Notes: a model not told the origin generated them from the sequence alone. DNA of 40,210 bases from Bacteriovoracia bacterium (GCA_030426585.1 JAUHYH010000003.1:1-40210); one strand, 5' to 3'; shown: positions 10,185 to 18,486, counted from the stretch's first letter. Program-made: numbers and translations.

Positions 10185-10634
10185 TTAAGGAAATATATCC
10201 AATCTATAAAAAACGAGTCCGTACTTTTCTCTTCCAGCAATAACCCGCACTTTTTTAAAAGATGGATTTTTCTTGGTGTAGAAATAATATCTCCGCCCTA
10301 GAGCTTTCACCTTTTCAAGACTACTTAAGAATTTATCATCTAATATCAAATCTTTATTAAATGTTTTTTTAACCCATTCAACGAAAAGTTCTTTCGTTCT
10401 CTTATTTAACTTTTCAAGAATTTTTTCATTTTGGGCATCGTGAATGATATCGAGTGATTTATCGTCTCCAACTGATCGAGTTTTTATATAGGTCGAGACT
10501 GTATATGCCCACTGAGAAACCTTCCCTTCAGAGTTTGAAAAGGCTCGCTCGTGCTTACCGATTTCCCCAGGAGTTCCTCCGTCGGAATAGGCTAATTGAG
10601 TTAAAAGTAAAAATGGTATTAATAAGTATTTCAT
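10185..10634 (-). CDS. Small secreted protein, unknown
   Basis: 149 aa ORF with signal peptide. Confidence 0.65.
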   Translation of the reverse strand: MKYLLIPFLLLTQLAYSDGGTPGEIGKHERAFSNSEGKVSQWAYTVSTYIKTRSVGDDKSLDIIHDAQNEKILEKLNKRTKELFVEWVKKTFNKDLILDDKFLSSLEKVKALGRRYYFYTKKNPSFKKVRVIAGREKYGLVFYRLDIFP

Positions 10635-10655
10635 GGACCCAGACTAGCAAAAAAT

Positions 10656-10693
10656 ACTTCGGTACCGAAGTAATTTATTAATTATTTATTTAG
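10656..10693 (+). repeat. 38-nt palindrome-plus-tail element, copy B
   Basis: ACTTCGGTACCGAAGTAATTTATTAATTATTTATTTAG; perfect 16-nt palindrome head; overlaps the stop codon of the ORF6N gene. Confidence 0.85.
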
Positions 10694-11237
10694 AGTTTAA
10701 ACCAATCTTTTTTCTCTTGGTTGGTAAAGCTGGAGCCTCCGCCTCTAAATTATCCAACCTTTCAAAAACTACTTTAAAAATTTGATTCGTCCCTTCTTCA
10801 AATTTTTCAAATCTTTCAGCGAGGTCCTCATCAGACTTAACAATCTTCCTGAGCTTGATAAAGGTACGGATAATAGAAAGGTGGACCTTCACGGCCCTCT
10901 CGCTCCTAAGCACTGAGGAAAGCATGGCGATGCCGTGTTCGGTGAAGACGTAAGGAGTATATCTTCGACCTCCATGACTCAAACTTGAGGTTCCAATTTG
11001 GAACCTCAAGTTTGTGAGCTCGTCCTCATTGAGTCTGAACCTAAAATCCTCAGGAAATCGCTCGATATTCCGACTGACTGCCTTGTTCAGGTTTTTCGTC
11101 TCAACCCCATACAGCTCCGCCAAATCACTATCCAACATGACCTTCTGACCGCGGATGATGTAGATAATCTTTTCAATATCTTTTAAAGTAATTTCTTCCA
11201 CTGGGCTCAGTACATGCAAGAATTTAAAATACTGCAA
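10686..11237 (-). CDS. ORF6N domain-containing (phage antirepressor/KilA-N-like) DNA-binding protein
   Basis: 'IIYIIRGQKVMLDSDLAELYGVETKNLNKAVSRNIERFPEDFRFRL...NLRFQIGTSSLSHGGRRYTPYVFTEHGIAMLSSVL' is characteristic of ORF6N. Confidence 0.9.
   Translation of the reverse strand: MQYFKFLHVLSPVEEITLKDIEKIIYIIRGQKVMLDSDLAELYGVETKNLNKAVSRNIERFPEDFRFRLNEDELTNLRFQIGTSSLSHGGRRYTPYVFTEHGIAMLSSVLRSERAVKVHLSIIRTFIKLRKIVKSDEDLAERFEKFEEGTNQIFKVVFERLDNLEAEAPALPTKRKKIGLNSK
10980..11014. repeat. Perfect inverted repeat, 16-bp arms, 3-nt spacer, inside the ORF6N CDS
   Basis: CAAACTTGAGGTTCCA-att-TGGAACCTCAAGTTTG. Confidence 0.95.
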
Positions 11238-11321
11238 AGTTCTAAGTAACTAAAGATAGACCACTTCATTCACTTGATTCAAAAATTTTTACAAGAATGA
11301 TAAAAATAATTTCTCCGCGAA

Positions 11322-11354
11322 GCTTAAGGATCTTACTACTGGAAACTATCGGAT
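11322..11354 (+). repeat. Dispersed half-element (GCTTAAGGATTTTACTACTGGAA family), copy 1
   Basis: GCTTAAGGATCTTACTACTGGAAACTATCGGAT. Confidence 0.7.
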
Positions 11355-11917
11355 TACGGTAGCTCAGCTTTAAGCATTTCCATTAATCTTGAATAGTCTT
11401 TTTCAAGTAGATTATCACCTGCAATGACTAAAACAGTTTGCTCGAAAGTTAACTTTGGAGCAAAAATATCATCCGAAGCAAACACTCCTTCTTTGGTAAG
11501 ACTGTAATTATACTCTTTTTCAAAGTGAGAAAAGACGACCCGATTATCTACCTGGAATGACTTCCCATTTGGAAATGTCACTTTCGCAGTAAAAGGATAC
11601 CCTCCTTCTTTAGTAGATCGGAGTTTTTTCGTCTCACCCTGTTCATACTTTGTTCTCTCCCAGCCATTGCTTGGATTGAAGCATTCATAAAGATGCGATG
11701 TCGACTGAAAAGTTGCAACAACAGAGTTGAAAACTTCAATTTTGATTTTCCCCATTTGAGTTACTTTTTCTTGGGAACTAAAGATGTTTTCACTTGGGAT
11801 ATGTCTTTTATATTCCTCGACTTTATCTTGATAAGGGACATGGGTACATTCTTCTTGAGCAAAGCTACTATTGCTCAAGCTTAATAAAAGAAAAGTCACG
11901 ACTAGAATTATTCTCAT
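11354..11917 (-). CDS. Secreted protein, unknown
   Basis: 187 aa ORF, signal peptide (LLLSLSNSSFAQEE). Confidence 0.65.
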   Translation of the reverse strand: MRIILVVTFLLLSLSNSSFAQEECTHVPYQDKVEEYKRHIPSENIFSSQEKVTQMGKIKIEVFNSVVATFQSTSHLYECFNPSNGWERTKYEQGETKKLRSTKEGGYPFTAKVTFPNGKSFQVDNRVVFSHFEKEYNYSLTKEGVFASDDIFAPKLTFEQTVLVIAGDNLLEKDYSRLMEMLKAELP

Positions 11918-12049
11918 AATATACTCCTTTAAGTAAATTCTGATTTAAACAGATAAAGTACTCATGAGAGTCTGTCTAGAGGTGCTTTTTGGCACTATAG
12001 AAGCGGTGTTTAAAGAAAGTTATAAACGCAGAACTTACTCTGAATCGTC

Positions 12050-13678
12050 TTAACGATAAATCAGTAGCTTCACGGGACTTAATATATGACCTTTGTCATT
12101 CATCCTGTAATGATCTCCATAATGCCCAAACCCATAGTTTGCTTCTACTAAAAGAAGGTTACCTGTCGGCCTTACTTTCCATGCGTAGTAATCTGGCAAA
12201 CTTCTAGATTCGATACCTAAAAGTTTTAAATCATTGGAAAATTTGTATAACTTACCTTCATGAAACAGAAGAAGTTTATCATCAAGGGAATAAACTTTAT
12301 TAACAGTGTAACCACGCCAATCTCTATGGGAAAAGACTGATTTGAAATCTCCAGGCAAATTAGAATATATAAGTTCATCTTCACCTGTTCGGATATTTAC
12401 CTTTCTATATTCCTGTTTTCTCACATGAATATAATAGAGAATATCATTCTCAATTCGTAAAACTTCTCGTGAACTGAAAAGCTCAGCAAACTTTTCTCCA
12501 TTAAAGTAATCATAAACAGCCCCTTGGAAGATTGTTCGTTGATAACCATCAAGGACTTTGTAACCTAATAAAATATCAGAGCTAAGAACTCGCTCGCTAT
12601 TAAATTTGGATTTCATAAGATTTAGTTGTTCATCTAAAACCATATAATTAACACAACCATCCTGATAATGATTACAAGAGAGATTCACTGCAATAAATTG
12701 ATTACGATCCCCATCAAAGAGCACTTCGGATATAACCTGTTTCTCAAAAATATCAGCCGTTTCTCCTGGTAATGAATACTCTGTCACTGACTGACCATTA
12801 AGCGAGATCTTATAAACTAGATCCTTCCTCTCTTCAGGAGAATTACCGGTATATTTTATAAAATTAACGATGAGATAGAAAAAACCATTCACTTCAAAAG
12901 TTAATAAATCGGTATTAGAAGGAATATGATTAAAATTGATTTTTATCTCACCATCATTTCCAAAGGAGTCATCAAGTGATTTCGAATTTTTTAACTTTCG
13001 AATTCGAACACTCTTACCAAACCCATTATTAGCCACCTGAGCAAGATAAAGATCCTCGCCAACTGGAGCCCAAGAATCTGCGGAATTGTTATAGGAGGAA
13101 CTAAAGAATTCTGGACCTGGAGAAGTATCCCCTAAGTCTTTCACTTCATTGTAAAACTTTATCGTTGCACGACAATCTGCTGATCCACTATTAAAACTCG
13201 TTTTTTCAGCACATTTCTTAAGTTTATCAAGTAGGTTTCCTCTATCATACTGAAGATTATAGAGGTGAAAGCTTTCAATGCTATCTACTCTCGACATTGC
13301 GAGCTCAATAGGATCTCCAGGAGGCGAGTTATAATAACTTTTCTGAGCGTATGCAATATACTGTTTAAAGTCATACCAACCATTATGAAGGGCCCTTAGC
13401 ATAAAGTAATGTTGACATGGTATATAGGGAGTAAAACTATCAAAGCTTGTATCTTTACCAAAACTATAGCTCTGAAGGTACTCAAAAGCCTTCCTTTTTT
13501 GTTTCTTAATGAAAAAACTCTCAAAAACATCTATTTTTTCTTGGAGCTTATCAACTTCATAGAATTCTCTTGGAGAAGGATAAGGATAACCTAATGGGTA
13601 CTTGGTCACTTCACAATAGTCTGATCCAAAGACAGGCGATAAAGATAAAGCAATAAACACTAATAATATTTTTTTCAT
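12050..13678 (-). CDS. Secreted protein, unknown; possible beta-propeller-like repeats
   Basis: Long ORF; start shifted to MKKILLVFIALSLSPVFGSDYC signal peptide. Confidence 0.7.
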   Translation of the reverse strand: MKKILLVFIALSLSPVFGSDYCEVTKYPLGYPYPSPREFYEVDKLQEKIDVFESFFIKKQKRKAFEYLQSYSFGKDTSFDSFTPYIPCQHYFMLRALHNGWYDFKQYIAYAQKSYYNSPPGDPIELAMSRVDSIESFHLYNLQYDRGNLLDKLKKCAEKTSFNSGSADCRATIKFYNEVKDLGDTSPGPEFFSSSYNNSADSWAPVGEDLYLAQVANNGFGKSVRIRKLKNSKSLDDSFGNDGEIKINFNHIPSNTDLLTFEVNGFFYLIVNFIKYTGNSPEERKDLVYKISLNGQSVTEYSLPGETADIFEKQVISEVLFDGDRNQFIAVNLSCNHYQDGCVNYMVLDEQLNLMKSKFNSERVLSSDILLGYKVLDGYQRTIFQGAVYDYFNGEKFAELFSSREVLRIENDILYYIHVRKQEYRKVNIRTGEDELIYSNLPGDFKSVFSHRDWRGYTVNKVYSLDDKLLLFHEGKLYKFSNDLKLLGIESRSLPDYYAWKVRPTGNLLLVEANYGFGHYGDHYRMNDKGHILSPVKLLIYR

Positions 13679-13688
13679 TTTTAATTTC

Positions 13689-15131
13689 CTATTGTTCACA
13701 AGAGTTTTCTTTCGCAATTTTTTGCAAGTAGCGCAAACGACTCCTTAAAATAGATCGAAACTTTCTATCGTTCTTGGAACGTTTAATACCTAACAATCGA
13801 TTGGTTCGTTTTATTGCTCGAGTAACCCTTTCAATCTTACTTTCATATTCCTTAACAATCTCCGAATGCTTTATACAGGGGTTAGCCCCTTTCTTTAGAA
13901 GAAACTCAACCATGTTTAAACTATAAGCATACTCCTCATCGTCAGAATAACTTGAGTAAAAATCATCTTCTGCTACAACAAGTGCCCAGTTGGAATAAGC
14001 AGAAACTTGCTTCCAATTTTCATCATCAATTTGAGCTCCCTTTTCAAGAAGAAAGGACAAAAACTCTCGATCAGCACTCTTCGTCGTCGCCAGATGAAAA
14101 AATATCGACTCTCCCCTTTTAGTCATCTGATTAATCTCGGCACCACTATTGAGGAGTTCTCGAACTAAACTCAACATCTGCTTATCAACATATGCTTTAT
14201 AGATTTTATAACGACCGTTTCTCAAAATAAGATGAAGGATATTTAATCCAGCCTCATTTTGTACCTTAAGATCAACTCCCCTAGCTAAGACTTTATAAAG
14301 AAGATTGATATATTTGTTACGTGTTCCCTGGGCCCGATTGAAATGTCTTCTACTGTCATAGGTCCAATTCGCACTCATTTCTCCTGTGGAGTGTGCAATA
14401 TGCTCCGCAATTAGCATCGCCACATTTTGACCGTACTTTGTAAGAGCATTAACATCAGCGCCTTTCTGAATTAGATATTTAGCGACTTCGGTATGCGAAG
14501 ATTTAACAGCATACAGCAGTGCTGTATATCCACTCCCATCTTTTAGCTCGTAATTAATTCCTTCCTCTATAAACTCGATAATCTGTTTAGAATCACCCCC
14601 ATAAATATCCATGTACATATGAATAGGAAGTTTTCCTCCCCCCATTTGCTCACGGTTAGTGCTTAAACGAAAATATTTATGAAAGTCTTCTCGTTTACTG
14701 TGATACCCCACGTGATAATCAAACTTATGAATATAAGAAAGAATGGTGTGCCCATCTTCAAAGACTTGATCAACACTTGGAAGATAATCCAACATCAATG
14801 GTTGATAGGCTCTTTTCTTTACCAAGACGTTTCTTACAAAATGTCCTGTAATCTTTGCTCCTTGAGAAAGTAAAAACTTTGCGATATCAAACTTTTTTCG
14901 GGCGTACTCAAATTCGCTGATATCCGTTGGAACCAGGCTTCGGATATCATGGGTCGTGGACTCTAAAGCTGTTATATCATACAGACTATGTTCGTGGTTG
15001 ATATCAGCACCCGATTCGAGCAGAACTTTAACTTCTTCAATATCTCCTTTGTGAACCGCCTCGACTAATTGGTCACTGGCAAATGACAAAGATAATTGAA
15101 AGAAAAAACCTAAAATTAGAGCTGACTTCAC
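13689..15131 (-). CDS. Secreted ankyrin-repeat protein
   Basis: Signal peptide, then ankyrin repeats: 'LVEAVHKGDIEEVKVLLESGADIN', 'SGYTALLYAVKSSHTEVAKYLIQKGADVNALTKYGQN', 'FLLEKGAQID'. Confidence 0.88.
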   Translation of the reverse strand: MKSALILGFFFQLSLSFASDQLVEAVHKGDIEEVKVLLESGADINHEHSLYDITALESTTHDIRSLVPTDISEFEYARKKFDIAKFLLSQGAKITGHFVRNVLVKKRAYQPLMLDYLPSVDQVFEDGHTILSYIHKFDYHVGYHSKREDFHKYFRLSTNREQMGGGKLPIHMYMDIYGGDSKQIIEFIEEGINYELKDGSGYTALLYAVKSSHTEVAKYLIQKGADVNALTKYGQNVAMLIAEHIAHSTGEMSANWTYDSRRHFNRAQGTRNKYINLLYKVLARGVDLKVQNEAGLNILHLILRNGRYKIYKAYVDKQMLSLVRELLNSGAEINQMTKRGESIFFHLATTKSADREFLSFLLEKGAQIDDENWKQVSAYSNWALVVAEDDFYSSYSDDEEYAYSLNMVEFLLKKGANPCIKHSEIVKEYESKIERVTRAIKRTNRLLGIKRSKNDRKFRSILRSRLRYLQKIAKENSCEQ

Positions 15132-15262
15132 AGACCCTCCTCATAAATAAATATTTGAGAAAAATGATAGCCTAAATAAAACAGTAATTCTAAAGATCTT
15201 TAGTTGAAGTGGTTCAATGAAAAAAGTTTAGCTCGGAATCCCTTGATTTATTTGGAGTAGTA

Positions 15263-15327
15263 GTTCCAGTACCTTTTTCCTTAAGCGGAACAGTAAACGC
15301 AGGGCTTAAGGATTTTACTACTGGAAC
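15263..15327. repeat. Inverted-repeat element of the GCTTAAGGATTTTACTACTGGAA family, copy 2
   Basis: Arms GTTCCAGTAccttttTCCTTAAGC (15263-15286) and GCTTAAGGattttacTACTGGAAC (15304-15327); 17 of 24 positions pair, with one internal symmetric mismatch block. Confidence 0.85.
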
Positions 15328-15445
15328 CTATTTCGAGAATTCGTTCATTAATCTTCCAGTACCACATCACAACCTCTCTCATTATTAAAAAAACAACTAA
15401 TGTTACAACAATGTAAATTAATAGCTCCATAATCATCCTCTCGAT

Positions 15446-16132
15446 TTATTTTATTTCCACGTAGTTCAAGTTGCCTTGATCAAAATGACAGAAAGAACCA
15501 AGATCGCCGATCTTTGGTACATCAGGTTGAGTTAACCTAGCTCGATCATGATAATCCTTATCAAGCTTGATTAGACTTTTAAAAACATTTTCTGGGTCAC
15601 TGTATATATTGAGATTTAAAGGGATTGTCTCCAAGGGACTTGTTCTATTTTTCGCCATTGCATGAAGATTAATAACATCCTCCTTCAATATAGACCGCTT
15701 TGTTTTTTTTGAATCAAATTTGTCTAGAGGGTATAATCCCTTTATCTCAAGTTTGAATAAATCAAAAATTTTTAGATCAAACACAATAACAGTAGAATCG
15801 AAACCTGAAGGCTTAGAAAGTAATGCTTTCACTTCTGTAGTATTGCTGTGTTTTTGAATCTGGCATTCCGTATATTGCTTCGTCCATTCTCCAATATCGT
15901 CCATGAACTCATTCACATCCGGCCAACCTTCATCAACCTGCTGGTCCGTTAAATCTTTGGAACCCATATCAAATGCATGGATCGGATTATCACAACCTGT
16001 TACACAGATAACATAACGGTTCCTAATGGTTCTTATTTTTGAAACTTTTCTACCGGTCTTTCCTTCGAGATCATCTGCTCCAATAACGAACTTCTTATCC
16101 TTTTTTGAGTATGCTGAATACGCAACGGTCAT
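15446..16132 (-). CDS. Putative Ntn-hydrolase (20S proteasome/HslV-like) protein
   Basis: 'M-TVAYSAYSKKDKKFVIGADDLEGKTGRKVSKIRTIRNRYVICVTG' resembles the HslV/proteasome beta N-terminus (Thr1 after Met, Asp and Lys in corresponding places). Confidence 0.6.
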   Translation of the reverse strand: MTVAYSAYSKKDKKFVIGADDLEGKTGRKVSKIRTIRNRYVICVTGCDNPIHAFDMGSKDLTDQQVDEGWPDVNEFMDDIGEWTKQYTECQIQKHSNTTEVKALLSKPSGFDSTVIVFDLKIFDLFKLEIKGLYPLDKFDSKKTKRSILKEDVINLHAMAKNRTSPLETIPLNLNIYSDPENVFKSLIKLDKDYHDRARLTQPDVPKIGDLGSFCHFDQGNLNYVEIK

Positions 16133-16137
16133 AATAC

Positions 16138-16671
16138 CTACTCCCCACTCGCCTTCTTAAAGTCTTCCTTTCTATATTCCCAAGGAGGAATAGGATTCTC
16201 TAATTGCCAAAGACCAACCCTCTTTTTCTTGGCCCAGCTTTCAAGTTTATTCAGTCTCATTTGACGTGGCTTCGAAAGATGTTCATAGAACAATCGCATC
16301 ACCCAAGCATGGCCACGCTTCACCATACACTCATTCACATTAATCAATTCATGCTTTTGCATCACATAGATTGTCGCCAAATTTCGCCCATAACGATCAA
16401 GACCATAAGGCTCGAGGTAGACTTCCTTACCTCCAATCAATTTCACAAGTCCAGCTGTCGCAAGATTCCCCCAAAGTTGATTCCCTTCAGGACAATCAAT
16501 CGCATCTAAGCGAATTCGTACCAACTCCTCTCCAGAGATCACATCGACTGTATCTCCATCAATGACTTTAAAAACCTTAACCTTAATCAAGTCACCAGGA
16601 GGAAGTTCAAAAACTGGTTCAATTTGTTGGATCGATTTTATTCGAAAGAAAAGAAAACGAAATATTCTCAC
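16138..16671 (-). CDS. Thermonuclease (SNase-like) family protein
   Basis: 'VKVFKVIDGDTVDV...VRIRLDAIDCPEGNQLWG...VYLEPYGLDRYGRNLATIYV...GHAWVMRLFY'. Confidence 0.88.
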   Translation of the reverse strand: MRIFRFLFFRIKSIQQIEPVFELPPGDLIKVKVFKVIDGDTVDVISGEELVRIRLDAIDCPEGNQLWGNLATAGLVKLIGGKEVYLEPYGLDRYGRNLATIYVMQKHELINVNECMVKRGHAWVMRLFYEHLSKPRQMRLNKLESWAKKKRVGLWQLENPIPPWEYRKEDFKKASGE

Positions 16672-16695
16672 TGGAACTCCAAATTTGATGATTAT

Positions 16696-16858
16696 ATTCT
16701 TATCGGAATTTAGAGAGTTAAATCCAGTACTTGACCATTGAACTTCGGCTAAGTGAGGGGACGTTTATTTTGAAGAATGGGTTTTGTTAAGATTGGTTGA
16801 ATCTATGCAGAGCTTAAAGATTTTACTACTGGAATTTCGTTTAAATTCCGATAGGAAT
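16696..16858. repeat. 163-bp MITE-like element with 17-bp terminal inverted repeats, copy 3 of the dispersed family
   Basis: TIRs ATTCTTATCGGAATTTA (16696-16712) and TAAATTCCGATAGGAAT (16842-16858), 16/17 complementary; inner CCAGTA ... CTTAAAGATTTTACTACTGGAA. Confidence 0.75.
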
Positions 16859-16887
16859 TAATAAAGAACTACCCCCAAGGATTTATT

Positions 16888-17784
16888 TTGCCAGAATTAA
16901 AATTGGTAAATTCTATTTCAGAAGTTTCTGATTCTATTATTGCTTTTAGTAGCAAGCGTGAAGAATTATTGATTCCCAAAGAGCAGCCTTTTCGAGGAGG
17001 CCTAATCTCATCCATTTCTATTTTTAAAAGCCTTTTGAGTAAGTATGAAAAATCTAATTTAAAACAAGGAAGAAGTAAGAATAAAAACTATGACAAAGAA
17101 ATCAGTTCTATTTGCAATATTAGCCAATTAGTCTGCGATCATATTAAGAAACATGAATTTTCGATCGAAGAAATCAATCACCAACCATCAATCCTGAAGT
17201 TTATAGATCGTGGATCAGATGAAAACCTTCATTCAGACTTTCTTATAACGTTATTTGATGATTATAAAATGGGCGATTTCTCTCAAAACCTCTTAAACAA
17301 TCTACTTAGTAATATCTATAGCGACTACGCTACTTCAGAACGGGGATATATAAACGTATACCGTGAACGAAGACTCGACGAAATAGATAATAACTTATCT
17401 GGTAGCGACATTGGAGCAAGAAGAATCGATCTTCTCATTGAGTTCAACTCACAGATTTTGGTAATAGAGAATAAAGTAGACACATTTGAATCTACAAATC
17501 AAACACGAGATTACTTTCAAGTAGTTGAGCAAGGATATTCAAAAAGTAAAAGACGATATTACCTATTTCTTTCTCCAACAGGGGCAAGAGCCGAGGAGAA
17601 ACACTTCAAGGGCATTAGCTACTTTGAACTATACTCTATTATCAAGAAAACCCAAGAGGAATCTCAGTTAGAAGAACAACAAAGCATCTTTGTTGATTTT
17701 TACCGAAATGAGCTTAGAAAAACTATACTTAGAAAAATGCGACAAATAATACTTAATTCTGAAATGTATTTAAGGAGAAAATAA
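16888..17784 (+). CDS. PD-(D/E)XK nuclease superfamily protein (PDDEXK_4-like)
   Basis: 'NLHSDFLITLFDD...ARRIDLLIEFNSQILVIENKVD...GYSKSKRRYYLFLSPTGARAEEKHFKGISYFEL'; D-x(n)-E-x-K core and downstream context fit PDDEXK_4. Start codon uncertain (possible TTG at 16888). Confidence 0.78.
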   Translation: MPELKLVNSISEVSDSIIAFSSKREELLIPKEQPFRGGLISSISIFKSLLSKYEKSNLKQGRSKNKNYDKEISSICNISQLVCDHIKKHEFSIEEINHQPSILKFIDRGSDENLHSDFLITLFDDYKMGDFSQNLLNNLLSNIYSDYATSERGYINVYRERRLDEIDNNLSGSDIGARRIDLLIEFNSQILVIENKVDTFESTNQTRDYFQVVEQGYSKSKRRYYLFLSPTGARAEEKHFKGISYFELYSIIKKTQEESQLEEQQSIFVDFYRNELRKTILRKMRQIILNSEMYLRRK

Positions 17785-17786
17785 AA

Positions 17787-18413
17787 GTGAGTAAAGAAAA
17801 GAAAAGATTTTCAGAGGTTAGTCTGGCGTACAATGCAAACATTCTAAATCTAGATGAAGCAAGAGGTATCTTTCAAAAAGAGCTCAATGATTTAAATTCA
17901 TTTATTTGGGATCACTTGACAGAAGCTAGTAGAAGAACATCAGATAGTTCAGATGTTAAAAAATGGCGTTGGGCCAATCCTGAAGATTGGTCAACTGTCA
18001 AAGATGGCCCATGGCAGAACTATATTACTGCAACGTACTTACCCCTAGATATTTGCCCTCCAGGATATAACCGATTTAAAAGAGGTGTTAGCACACTTTA
18101 CTTTGAAATTAGGCTTGATAAAGAATTTGGACGCTTTATGTTTCGAGCCAGATTTGAAAATGCAAATATTGTCGATAAGAATCTTGATGAAAAAATTATT
18201 GAAATTCTTAATCGAGACAAACCTGAGGAATGCTTAAATATGGATCAGATCAAATCTAATACGGCTATAATTTTTAGACATGAGTTAAAGGATGAGTTAT
18301 TTGATAATCTCCATGACTATATCGACAAAGCACTGGAGATTTGTGAGAGAGCCGTTGATGAGATGTTTCCTGATCACTTATACGTGAATAGTCATATTGA
18401 GGAATCTGCGTAA
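17787..18413 (+). CDS. Unknown protein, probably co-transcribed with the upstream PD-(D/E)XK gene
   Basis: 208 aa ORF starting (GTG) 3 nt after the stop of the preceding ORF; no recognised domain. Confidence 0.7.
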   Translation: MSKEKKRFSEVSLAYNANILNLDEARGIFQKELNDLNSFIWDHLTEASRRTSDSSDVKKWRWANPEDWSTVKDGPWQNYITATYLPLDICPPGYNRFKRGVSTLYFEIRLDKEFGRFMFRARFENANIVDKNLDEKIIEILNRDKPEECLNMDQIKSNTAIIFRHELKDELFDNLHDYIDKALEICERAVDEMFPDHLYVNSHIEESA

Positions 18414-18442
18414 TCCTCTTTTACTTTTAAATTTAGCAAGAA

Positions 18443-18486
18443 GCACTTAGTTTAAGAATTTTACTACTACAATCTATTTTCGAATT
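18443..18486 (+). repeat. Dispersed half-element, copy 4
   Basis: GCACTTAGTTTAAGAATTTTACTACTACAATCTATTTTCGAAT resembles the right arm of copy 2. Confidence 0.65.
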
